This document shows positions 7,475-14,645 of a stretch of DNA of 16,305 nucleotides, piece by piece. A program made the position numbers and the translations under genes. Below the pieces are notes generated by a model, which saw only the letters and a list, made by a program, of their open reading frames with translations, made no database searches and was not told the origin of the DNA. Each line of letters opens with the position of its first letter. Position 1 is the stretch's first letter. Source of the DNA: DATAEU01 sp046724395 (GTDB lineage: Bacteria > Actinomycetota > UBA4738 > HRBIN12). The DNA is taken from contig JBKOWM010000106.1 in NCBI GenBank assembly GCA_046724395.1, positions 1-16,305 on the forward strand, read 5' to 3'.

Positions 7475-7514
7475 GGAGCGCGTTGCCGCGCACCGGCCCT
7501 CCGTTGGGGCACGG

Positions 7515-7549
7515 TTGCCGGGTGCGCCCAGGGGATATACGAACGTGCC
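7515..7549 (+). promoter_or_regulatory. Candidate coxB promoter, leaderless
   Basis: TTGCCG (7515-7520), 17-bp spacer, TACGAA (7538-7543). The expected +1 falls at about 7550, which is the G of the coxB GTG. No Shine-Dalgarno sequence precedes that GTG (the bases before it are GAACGTGCC). Leaderless mRNAs are common in Actinobacteria. Both hexamers are imperfect. Confidence 0.35.
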
Positions 7550-8263
7550 GTGCGACCCAGGACCGCCTCTATCCTCGTCCTCGCGGTGCTGGTCCTCGTC
7601 GGCTGTTCCCCGCGGTTTGGGCTTCCGGCCCCCAGCTCCGAGCAGGCCTCGGATGTTGCCGGTCTTTGGCGGCTCTTCGTCGGGGCGAGCATGGTCGTCG
7701 GCGGCATCGTCCTTGGGCTCATCCTCTTCGCGTCCGTCCGTTATCGCGGCAACCGGCCGGGCCGGCCTGCGTTGTTCAGCAAGCACATCCCGCTCGAGAT
7801 CGTCTATACCGCGATCCCTGTACTGATCGTGGCCGGGCTCTTCACGGCGACGTTCGGAGTCGAGGATCGTGTCGACAGCACCTCGGCGAGGCCGGCCGTG
7901 ACGGTGGACGTAACGGCGTTCGACTGGTCCTGGCGTTTCGCGTACAAGGGGACGGACGTGGTCGTGACCGGCTCGCCGGCCGCGCCGCCGACGCTCATGC
8001 TTCCTCAAGGGCAGACGGTCCGCATCGTGCTGCACTCCGCGGACGTCATCCACGCGTTCTACGTGCCAGACCTGTTGTTCAAACGCGACGCGATCCCCGG
8101 GCAGACGAACATGTTCCAGATCGTTCCGGAGCGCCTCGGAACCTTCCGCGGTGAGTGCGCCGAGTTCTGCGGGCTCGATCACGCAGAGATGACGTTCGAC
8201 GTCCGCGTGGTGAGCGGCGCCGAGTTCGACGCCTGGCTCGCCGGCGGCGGAGCCGGCGCGTGA
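7550..8263 (+). CDS. coxB: Cytochrome c oxidase subunit II
   Basis: CuA-bearing subunit that takes electrons from cytochrome c (here probably the haems of QcrC) and passes them to subunit I; 237 aa. An N-terminal lipoprotein signal is visible with lipobox LVGC and lipid-anchor Cys19. Two transmembrane segments follow at about 39-64 and 82-103, then an extracytoplasmic cupredoxin domain. CuA ligands are His168 (VIHAF), Cys203, Glu205, Cys207, His211 and Met214 (GECAEFCGLDHAEM). There is no C-terminal cytochrome c domain, so it is aa3-like rather than caa3. The start is GTG 7550, chosen because the signal peptide begins there. First gene of the oxidase operon; it overlaps ctaD by 4 bp (GTGA). 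Also called ctaC. Confidence 0.95.
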   Translation: MRPRTASILVLAVLVLVGCSPRFGLPAPSSEQASDVAGLWRLFVGASMVVGGIVLGLILFASVRYRGNRPGRPALFSKHIPLEIVYTAIPVLIVAGLFTATFGVEDRVDSTSARPAVTVDVTAFDWSWRFAYKGTDVVVTGSPAAPPTLMLPQGQTVRIVLHSADVIHAFYVPDLLFKRDAIPGQTNMFQIVPERLGTFRGECAEFCGLDHAEMTFDVRVVSGAEFDAWLAGGGAGA

Positions 8264-9918
8264 GCGCGACCGCCGTCCTGGAGCATCCCGAGTCGCGACC
8301 GAGCGGAATCGTCGCGTGGCTCACGACCACCGACCACAAGCGGATCGGCATCCTGTACATGGTCACGACGTTCGGGTTCTTTCTGATCGGCGGGCTGCTC
8401 GCGTGGATCATGCGTGCGCAGTTGACCGCTCCCGATCACGAGCTCGTCGGCCGCGAGACGTACAACTCCTTGTTCACGATTCACGGCACGGTCATGATCT
8501 TCTTGTTCGTCGCGCCGTTTGCGTTCGGCCTTGCCAACTACCTGCTTCCGCTTCAGATCGGCGCCCCGGACGTCGCGTTCCCGCGGTTGAACGCGATGTC
8601 GTACTGGATGTTCGTCTTCGGCGGCGTGATCGTCCTCTCCGGCTTTCTCACCGCCGGCGGCGCAGCGTCGAGCGGCTGGACGGCGTACACGCCGCTGTCC
8701 ACGCGGCCGTTCATGCCCGGCTTCGGCCAGGATCTGTGGATCGTCGGCCTCCTCGTGACGAGTGTGTCCGGCATCCTGACCGCGGTGAACCTGCTCGCCA
8801 CGGCGATCCTGCTGCGGGCGCCGGGGATGATCATGTGGCGGGTGCCGATCTTCACCTGGAACACCATCGTGACGATGGTGATCGTTCTCGTCGCGTTTCC
8901 GTCGATCGCTGTCGCGTTCTCGATGCTCTTCGTCGATCGGAGGCTCGGCGGTCACCTGTTCGATCCAAACGCCGGCGGCAGCCCGATCCTGTACCAGCAT
9001 CTGTTCTGGTTCTTCGGACACCCCGAGGTGTACATCATGATCCTGCCGTTCTTCGGCGTGATCACCGAGATCGTCCCGGTGTTCTCGCGCAAGCGGTTGT
9101 TCGGCTACACGGGCTTCGTGCTGGCGACGCTGCTGATCGCCGGCTACTCGATGACGGTATGGGCACACCACATGTTCACGACGGGGGCTGTCGAAAACCC
9201 GTTCTTCTCGGCGATGTCGTTCCTGATTGCGGTGCCGACCGGCATCAAGTTCTTCAACTGGATAGGGACGATGTGGCGAGGCCGGATCTGGTTCTCGTCG
9301 CCGATGCTGTTCGCTCTCGCGTTCATGGGCAACTTCCTCATCGGCGGGATCACAGGCGTGATGGTCGCTTCGCCGCCGCTCGACTACCACTTCCATGACA
9401 CGTACTTCGTCGTCGCACATTTTCACGACGTGCTCATGGGTGGAAGCGTCTTCGCGATTTTCGCGGCGATCGCGTTCTGGTTCCCGAAGATCACCGGCGC
9501 CATGCTGCGCGAGCGGCTCGCGAAGGTGTCCGTCGCGCTGATGTTCGTCGGCTTCAACGTCACGTTCACGCCGATGTACACGCTCGGGCTTCGCGGGATG
9601 CCGCGGCGCGTCGCGACGTACCCGTCTGGGTTGGGATGGGAGACGCCGAACCTCGTCGCGACGATCGGATTCGCCGTCCTTTCGGCCGGCGTGCTTGTGT
9701 TCATCGTCGATGTCGTCGTCTCGCTCGTTCGTCGGGTACCCGCGGGCGACGACCCCTGGGGCGGGTACTCGCTCGAGTGGGCGACGAGCTCGCCGCCGCC
9801 GGACCACAACTTCGAGCGGCTTCCGCAGATCCGCTCGGAGCGGCCTGCGTACGACGTCCACCAGGCGGCCCGCGAGGTCTCCAAGCGAATGGAACGTGAG
9901 CGGGAGGGCAAGTCGTGA
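8260..9918 (+). CDS. ctaD: Cytochrome c oxidase subunit I (A1-type haem-copper oxidase)
   Basis: Catalytic subunit of terminal oxidase: reduces O2 to water and pumps protons; 552 aa, twelve membrane helices. Ligands are His75 and His389 for haem a, His387 for haem a3, and His254, His303 and His304 for CuB. Tyr258 in GHPEVY is the crosslinked tyrosine, and Glu256 places it in subfamily A1. D-channel residues Asp104, Asn93 and Asn111 and K-channel Lys330 are present. A canonical second Asn is Ala112 (LNAMSYW). The start is GTG 8260, overlapping the coxB stop as GTGA; the frame runs upstream to 8155 within coxB but gives only Arg-rich sequence. The C-terminal tail after the last helix is hydrophilic and acidic/basic. 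It overlaps ctaF by 4 bp. Confidence 0.97.
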   Translation: MSATAVLEHPESRPSGIVAWLTTTDHKRIGILYMVTTFGFFLIGGLLAWIMRAQLTAPDHELVGRETYNSLFTIHGTVMIFLFVAPFAFGLANYLLPLQIGAPDVAFPRLNAMSYWMFVFGGVIVLSGFLTAGGAASSGWTAYTPLSTRPFMPGFGQDLWIVGLLVTSVSGILTAVNLLATAILLRAPGMIMWRVPIFTWNTIVTMVIVLVAFPSIAVAFSMLFVDRRLGGHLFDPNAGGSPILYQHLFWFFGHPEVYIMILPFFGVITEIVPVFSRKRLFGYTGFVLATLLIAGYSMTVWAHHMFTTGAVENPFFSAMSFLIAVPTGIKFFNWIGTMWRGRIWFSSPMLFALAFMGNFLIGGITGVMVASPPLDYHFHDTYFVVAHFHDVLMGGSVFAIFAAIAFWFPKITGAMLRERLAKVSVALMFVGFNVTFTPMYTLGLRGMPRRVATYPSGLGWETPNLVATIGFAVLSAGVLVFIVDVVVSLVRRVPAGDDPWGGYSLEWATSSPPPDHNFERLPQIRSERPAYDVHQAAREVSKRMEREREGKS

Positions 9919-10298
9919 GGACGCTCGTCAAGGTGTTCCTGGCATCCGGAACGTTCATAGCGGCGAGCGCGACGATCTACTGGTTCGTCAGCTACGAGCC
10001 GGCGGGAACGATTCTGCTGCTCGGCACGGCAGCCGCGACCTACGTCATGGCCGCATACGCTTGGTCGAAGATGCGCGGTTCGAGCGAGCCCGTCGAGGAT
10101 CGCGGCGACGCGGACCCCGGTGCCGCGGCCGGGGAGCCGATCACGGCCTTCACGATGGACTCACCCTGGCCCCTCGTCTTCGGCGTCGGCGTCGCGGTCC
10201 TGGCCGGCGGCTTGGTGTTCGGGTTCCCGCTGCTCATGCTCGGCGCGATCCTCGTAGTGGGGGCGTCCGTCGGCCTGATGCGCGAAAGCATCGCGTGA
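9915..10298 (+). CDS. ctaF: Cytochrome c oxidase subunit IV (actinobacterial CtaF-like)
   Basis: Small membrane protein of 127 aa with two hydrophobic blocks: residues about 5-50 (two helices: VKVFLASGTFIAASATIYWF and TILLLGTAAATYVMAAYAW) and 83-121 (two helices around a GFPLLMLG turn). A charged loop lies between them (EPVEDRGDADP). Size, topology, the F-x-x-x-x-x-YW/F-S-YEPAG start and the position straight after ctaD match the actinobacterial subunit IV, a structural subunit without cofactors. The start is GTG 9915, overlapping the ctaD stop as GTGA. The last 138 bp are also the 3' end of qcrB on the other strand. The call rests on context and topology as much as on sequence. Confidence 0.8.
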   Translation: MRTLVKVFLASGTFIAASATIYWFVSYEPAGTILLLGTAAATYVMAAYAWSKMRGSSEPVEDRGDADPGAAAGEPITAFTMDSPWPLVFGVGVAVLAGGLVFGFPLLMLGAILVVGASVGLMRESIA

Positions 10299-11675
10299 TG
10301 CCGGACCCACAGGCTCTGCGGTGAAGCCGCCTTCGCTGGTTCGCCGGAGGGCGATGCGGTCGGGCCGGCGGATGGGATGGAACTCCCCGCGTCGCAGCTC
10401 ATGGCAGACGACATAGGTGAGGACCCCGGCCACGATCGGGCCGACGACGAGCAGGATTCGCATGACGGCGTTCATGCCTTCGACCGACACCCGGAACAGG
10501 TACGCCAGGAGGTCGTTGCTTCCCGCGAGCGTCAGGATGGCCATAAACGTGATGCCCGCAGCGCCCACGCCGCTCCGCATCGGGCTGTCGCGGGGGCGAT
10601 CGAGGAGATTGTGCTGGTCGCGGTCGTGAGTGATCCGGCGCTCGAGGAACGGCCACGCCGCCAGGATCGTGAAGAACGCGCCCGGAACGACGACGCCGGG
10701 GATGAACGGTTCGGGCAGCGTCCATCCGAAGAGCCGCGGCTCGAACGGCGGCGCCAACCGGAGGCTCCCTTCGAGCCACCCCACATACCAGTCCGGCTGG
10801 GCCGGCGAGGTCGGCACGGTGGGGTTGAACGGACCGTAGAACCAGACCGGGTTGATCTGGAAGAGCCCGCCGAGGATCGCGAGGACGGCGCCGATGGCGA
10901 AGAACAGCCCGACGCTCTTTAGCGTGTACCGAGGCCAAAGCGAGGACCCGACGACGTTGTCTTCGGTTCGCCCCGCTGACTTGAACTGTGTGTGCTTCTG
11001 ATGCCAGACGAGGGCGAGGTGCGCCGACAGCGCGCCCGCGATCAGCGCCGGGAGCAGGAAGACATGGAAGACAAACAGCCGCGAGAGCATCGCGTGAGTC
11101 GGGAACTCGCCGCCGAAGACCAGGTATGCGATCCAGGGGCCGAGAAACGGGATGGACAAGACCGCCGAGTAGGCGATCCGCAATCCCGTTCCGGAGAGGA
11201 GGTCGTCCGGGAGGGAGTAGCCCGTGAAGCCGGCGCCGGTGCCGAGCAGCAGGAGCGAGACGCCGATCAACCAGTTGATATCGCGCGGCTTACGGAACGC
11301 TCCGGTGAAGAACACTCGGATCGCGTGGAGCATGATCGCGCCGACGAAGACGAGGGCGGCCCAGTGGTGGATCTGTCGCATGACGAGCCCGGCCCGCACC
11401 TCGAAGGAGATCCGCATGACGGAGTCGTACGCCGCCGACACGTGCTGACCCTGCAGGGGCGCGTACGGACCTCGGTAGGTCGTCTCCTCGGCGGAGGCGA
11501 CGTAGAAGAACGTCAGGAACGTCCCTGTCAGGACGAGGATGAGGAACGTGTACATCGCGATCTCGCCGAGCATGAACGCCCAGTGGTCCGGGAAGACCTT
11601 TCGCAGGCTTCGCTTCGCGAAGCTCGCCGCATGGAGCCGCTCGTCGAGCCCCTCGACCACGCGGCGGACGATCAC
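10161..11675 (-). CDS. qcrB: Ubiquinol/menaquinol-cytochrome c reductase cytochrome b subunit
   Basis: Membrane subunit of the bc1 complex that oxidises quinol and carries two b haems; 504 aa. Haem ligands are His103 and His117 (HHWAALVFVGAIMLH) and His204 and His219 (FHVFLLPALIAGALSAH). The Qo-site motif is PDWY (294-297), the actinobacterial form of PEWY. N-terminal RKVFPDHWAFMLGEIA is typical of actinobacterial QcrB, which fuses the b and subunit-IV parts. The start is GTG 11675, overlapping the qcrA stop as GTGA. After the family-like end (RRTSEGGF) the frame has no stop until 10161, adding about 45 hydrophilic residues encoded opposite ctaF. That tail looks like antisense-derived sequence rather than a domain. 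Confidence 0.94.
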   Translation of the reverse strand: MIVRRVVEGLDERLHAASFAKRSLRKVFPDHWAFMLGEIAMYTFLILVLTGTFLTFFYVASAEETTYRGPYAPLQGQHVSAAYDSVMRISFEVRAGLVMRQIHHWAALVFVGAIMLHAIRVFFTGAFRKPRDINWLIGVSLLLLGTGAGFTGYSLPDDLLSGTGLRIAYSAVLSIPFLGPWIAYLVFGGEFPTHAMLSRLFVFHVFLLPALIAGALSAHLALVWHQKHTQFKSAGRTEDNVVGSSLWPRYTLKSVGLFFAIGAVLAILGGLFQINPVWFYGPFNPTVPTSPAQPDWYVGWLEGSLRLAPPFEPRLFGWTLPEPFIPGVVVPGAFFTILAAWPFLERRITHDRDQHNLLDRPRDSPMRSGVGAAGITFMAILTLAGSNDLLAYLFRVSVEGMNAVMRILLVVGPIVAGVLTYVVCHELRRGEFHPIRRPDRIALRRTSEGGFTAEPVGPASRDAFAHQADGRPHYEDRAEHEQREPEHQAAGQDRDADAEDEGPG

Positions 11676-12502
11676 GGCATGTTCCAGAAACTCGGGCCGA
11701 CGGGGCCGCTGAAGTCGCCTCCGGCGACGAGATAGCCGTCCGCGTCCACCTCCAGAGGGAGCTGCGGCAGCGGACGGACGGCCGGGCCCGAGACGGGCTG
11801 CGCCCCCGTCAGCACGTCGAACGTCGACTGATGGCATGGGCACCGAAGCGCGTGCTCGGTTTGGACGTACAGACCGACCGGACATCCGGCGTGGGTGCAG
11901 ACCTTCGAGTAGCAGACGTTCCCCTCGGGCGCCCATTGATCTCTTCCTTCGGGGAGCGTCAGCGCGGTCGTCTCCACGCGCACGAGGACGCCCTGAGCGT
12001 CGGCCGACCCGATGTGGCCTTCCGGGAACACCGTCACGACGGACTCCGTCTCGAGGGCGCCCGCCCGCAGCGGCTGCGCGTCTTCCGTGACGAGCCGCGT
12101 CCCCTTCTTCCACGGCGTTACGAGGAGCGTGTCGCCGGGGCTCGGACCGAGCGAGCGAACGGGGAACAGGAGCGCGACGCCGAGCGCGCCGCCCGCGGCG
12201 GCCAGCAGCCTGACCAGGAAGCGTCGACGGGCGATGCGCTCTCCGCCCTCCTCGACGGCCTCCTCGGCCTCGGCAACATCGCTCGGCGGGGACGAAGCCT
12301 CGCGCGGTTCGACGTCGTCGGGCCCTGCCAGAATCCTCTTGCCCCAAACGATCAGCGCCGCGCCGATGCCGCCGAGCGACAGCGCCAGGAACACGCCCTC
12401 GAGCTGCGGCTGGCCCCCGAGGACGTACACGACGGCGAGCGCGACGCTTCCCCCCGCGGACGCGAGCAGCGCGAGGCCGGCGATCCTCGACGGATCCTTC
12501 AC
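11672..12502 (-). CDS. qcrA: Rieske iron-sulfur subunit of the bc1 complex
   Basis: Transfers electrons from quinol at the Qo site to cytochrome c; 276 aa. The [2Fe-2S] ligands are Cys202 and His204 (CTHAGC) and Cys221 and His224 (CPCHQSTFD), with Cys207 and Cys223 forming the usual disulfide. As in other actinobacterial QcrA there are three N-terminal membrane helices (about 6-28, 34-56 and 96-114). The third is preceded by ARRRFLVRLL, the Tat-type signal that exports the Rieske domain. The loop between helices two and three is acidic (EAEEAVEEGGE). The start is GTG 12502, overlapping the qcrC stop as GTGA; the frame continues upstream inside qcrC but without homology. It overlaps qcrB by 4 bp. 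Confidence 0.95.
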   Translation of the reverse strand: MKDPSRIAGLALLASAGGSVALAVVYVLGGQPQLEGVFLALSLGGIGAALIVWGKRILAGPDDVEPREASSPPSDVAEAEEAVEEGGERIARRRFLVRLLAAAGGALGVALLFPVRSLGPSPGDTLLVTPWKKGTRLVTEDAQPLRAGALETESVVTVFPEGHIGSADAQGVLVRVETTALTLPEGRDQWAPEGNVCYSKVCTHAGCPVGLYVQTEHALRCPCHQSTFDVLTGAQPVSGPAVRPLPQLPLEVDADGYLVAGGDFSGPVGPSFWNMP

Positions 12503-13257
12503 TCCCGTGTCCCCGCGTAGCGGATCACGAGCATCAGCAGCCCGAGGCCGAGGAACACGCCGACGAAGCCCTCGGCGACGGGGCCGATGCGCGTCAGGCC
12601 CAGGCCTCCCCGGTTGGGCGCGTGACGCAGGTGGACGAGGTATCGGACGATCGAGTCGAGATCCCGCTGATCGACGGCAGTCGTGCCGAAGCGCGGCATC
12701 GGTCCCGGGCCGACGCGGATGGCCTCCGCGATCTGTAGTGGCGTGGCCTGATCGAGCGCCGGGGCGATCTGGTTCCCACCGATCGAGTCGCCGCTGCCGG
12801 CCGCGCCGTGGCAGGCGCCGCAGTTGGCCTCGTACGCTTGCTGTCCGAGCGAAAGGCTTCCGGCCTGCACGTCGACCGCCGGAAGCGCCGTCCCGCCCGA
12901 GCTGAACGAGTCGACGAAGGCGACGATCGCGCGGATCTGCTCGGGTGTGAAGACGGGCCGTTGTCGCTGCGGCTGAAGGTCCGGGTTCGCGAGCGGCATC
13001 CGGCCGGTCGAGAGCATGAAATCGACGTTCGCCGGGCCGACGCGTTCGAGTGGGGGACCGTTCGCCGTGCCGTCTCCGAGCGTTCCGTGGCACGACGCGC
13101 AACTCTCCTCGTACAGCGCCCGCCCCTCCACGACCTGCAACCCCGACGACTCCTGGGCGGAGCTCGACTCGGGCGCGAACAGCGCCTGCGCGACGCCCGC
13201 GGCTACGATCACCGCGAGCAGCCACGGCAGAATCGAGCGCGTGCGAGGCCGCCTCAT
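12499..13257 (-). CDS. qcrC: Di-haem cytochrome c subunit of the bc1 complex
   Basis: Membrane-anchored di-haem cytochrome c that carries electrons from the Rieske centre directly to CuA, replacing soluble cytochrome c in actinobacterial bc1-aa3 supercomplexes; 252 aa. Haem-binding motifs are CASCH (53-57) and CGACH (146-150). Candidate axial methionines lie in TGRMPLA (Met87) and GPMPRFG. A signal/anchor segment (about 9-28, LPWLLAVIVAAGVAQALF) and a C-terminal helix (GFVGVFLGLGLLMLVIRY) are visible. The start is ATG 13257, overlapping the ctaE stop as ATGA. It overlaps qcrA by 4 bp. The frame is open upstream to 13686 only as antiparallel noise inside ctaE. Confidence 0.94.
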   Translation of the reverse strand: MRRPRTRSILPWLLAVIVAAGVAQALFAPESSSAQESSGLQVVEGRALYEESCASCHGTLGDGTANGPPLERVGPANVDFMLSTGRMPLANPDLQPQRQRPVFTPEQIRAIVAFVDSFSSGGTALPAVDVQAGSLSLGQQAYEANCGACHGAAGSGDSIGGNQIAPALDQATPLQIAEAIRVGPGPMPRFGTTAVDQRDLDSIVRYLVHLRHAPNRGGLGLTRIGPVAEGFVGVFLGLGLLMLVIRYAGTRE

Positions 13258-13814
13258 CGGATCAGAAACAACGTCGAGAACAGCGCGATCCAGACCGCGT
13301 CGACGAAGTGCCAGTAGTAGGCGACGGCCTCGACGCCGCGGACCTCTCCACCGCGGTAGGCGCCCTGTGCGCTGCGGCCGAGGATGACGAGCATCAAGAC
13401 GAGGCCGGCGATGACGTGGAGTCCATGAAACCCGGTCATTCCGTAGAAGAGCGTGCCGTATGCGTGAGACGCGACGGAGAACGACAGGGTCGTCCAGTCG
13501 TGCGCCTGAGCGGTGACGAAAGCCGTCCCCAGAACAAGCGTGAGGACGATCCAGGCGTTCATCGCGCGCATGTTCCCTCGCCTGGCGGACCGGACACCCA
13601 GCTGGTACGTCGCACTCGACGCGACGAGGATTGCTGTCGCGATCGCCGAGGGAAGCGTCTCGAGCTCGACGCCCGAAGGGGGCCACGGCGACGTGACCCC
13701 ACGCAGGAAGAAGTAGGACGCGAAGAGTCCGCCGAAGAACATGAGCTCGGAGGCGATGAACAGGACGACGCCGAACAACAGTGGGTCGACGCGGCGCTGT
13801 ACGGTCGTCACCAT
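13254..13814 (-). CDS. ctaE: Cytochrome c oxidase subunit III
   Basis: Structural subunit of the aa3 oxidase, 186 aa, five membrane helices, the short form without the first two helices of the proteobacterial protein. Signature segments are FIASELMFFGGLFASYFFLR (helix 1, with the conserved Glu), TFVTAQAH-like AFVTAQAHDW, YGMTGFHGLHVIAGL and YYWHFVDAVWIALFSTLF. ATG 13814 is the natural start; no clear Shine-Dalgarno precedes it. It leads qcrC-qcrA-qcrB with a 4-bp overlap, the classical actinobacterial ctaE-qcrCAB order, and is split from the other oxidase subunits that lie on the opposite strand. Its start is only 15-30 bp from the divergent ctaG start. Confidence 0.94.
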   Translation of the reverse strand: MVTTVQRRVDPLLFGVVLFIASELMFFGGLFASYFFLRGVTSPWPPSGVELETLPSAIATAILVASSATYQLGVRSARRGNMRAMNAWIVLTLVLGTAFVTAQAHDWTTLSFSVASHAYGTLFYGMTGFHGLHVIAGLVLMLVILGRSAQGAYRGGEVRGVEAVAYYWHFVDAVWIALFSTLFLIR

Positions 13815-13829
13815 CTACGGGAACCGCCG

Positions 13830-14633
13830 ATGCGAGCGGGAACCATGACGCAGTTGCTCTTGGCGCCGGTCCTCGGCGCGGTTGGCGCGTGGTATGTCGC
13901 GAACGCGCGGCGTCCGCCGGCGCGGACGCCGATATGGCGGGTCGCGTGCTTCGTCGGCGGGATCGCCGCGATGCTCGCGGCCCTCGTCTCGCCGATCGAC
14001 GCCGCGGCCGAGCGGTCGTTCACGGTGCACATGGTGCAGCACCTGCTGCTGACGGCTGTAGCCGCGCCGCTGCTCGTCCTCGGGCGCCCCTTGACACTGC
14101 TCCTTCGGGCGCGATCGACGAGATCATGGGCGCGCCGGGCGGTGCGATCCGCACCATTTGGCGTTCTGACCCATCCCGCCGTCGCCTGGCCCGCGTTCGT
14201 CGCAACGATGTACGCCACCCACGTCGGGCCCTTGTATGAGGCGGCGCTCGAATCGCCGGCCTGGCACGCGGCCGAGCATAGCCTCTTTCTCGCAACGGCC
14301 CTGCTCTTCTGGCTGCCGGTGGTCGGCGACGGTCCCGCGTCGCACCGTCTGGGCCGCGGCGGAAGGCTCCTGTATCTCGCGTTCGCGATGCCGGCAGAGG
14401 GATTCCTGGCGCTCGCCATATTCTCCGCGCAGCGAGTGCTGTACCCCTCGTACGCCGGTCCCGGCGCGCTGGCCGATCAGCGCGCGGCGGCCGCGCTGCT
14501 GTGGGTCGTCGGCGATGTCGTGATCCTCGGCGCGTTGATCGTCGCGGCGCTGGCGTGGAAGGCCGACGACGAGGCGCGCCAGCGCAGGGTCGAGCACGAC
14601 CACGACCCGCGGCCTACCCCCGCGTCCCCGTAA
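13830..14633 (+). CDS. ctaG: CtaG-type cytochrome c oxidase assembly membrane protein
   Basis: Multi-spanning membrane protein of the caa3_CtaG family (as in Bacillus), thought to help build the CuB/CuA centres of haem-copper oxidase. It has 267 aa from ATG 13830 (262 from ATG 13845, an equal possibility). About seven hydrophobic segments are seen. Family features are the ALVSPIDAAAERSFTVHMVQHLLLTAVAAPLLVLG block with conserved His residues, ATMYATHVGPLYEAALESPAWHAAEHSLFLATALLFWLPVVG, and MPAEGFLALAIFSAQRVLYPSYA. The C-terminal tail is hydrophilic with HDHD, a possible metal-binding end. It is divergent from ctaE, with no room for a conventional intergenic promoter, and it ends 12 bp from the convergent hisG. 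Confidence 0.85.
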   Translation: MRAGTMTQLLLAPVLGAVGAWYVANARRPPARTPIWRVACFVGGIAAMLAALVSPIDAAAERSFTVHMVQHLLLTAVAAPLLVLGRPLTLLLRARSTRSWARRAVRSAPFGVLTHPAVAWPAFVATMYATHVGPLYEAALESPAWHAAEHSLFLATALLFWLPVVGDGPASHRLGRGGRLLYLAFAMPAEGFLALAIFSAQRVLYPSYAGPGALADQRAAAALLWVVGDVVILGALIVAALAWKADDEARQRRVEHDHDPRPTPASP

Positions 14634-14645
14634 GGAAACCGCGCT

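Noticed and set aside
8155..8259. N-terminal extension of ctaD to 8155
   Set aside because: Arg-rich nonsense within coxB; GTG 8260 gives the normal N-terminus and the same 4-base overlap seen at other junctions.
8179..9861. A 560-codon open frame antisense to ctaD
   Set aside because: Composition is almost all Arg, Asp, Glu, His, with no hydrophobic core or motif; it is the mirror of a well-conserved membrane protein gene.
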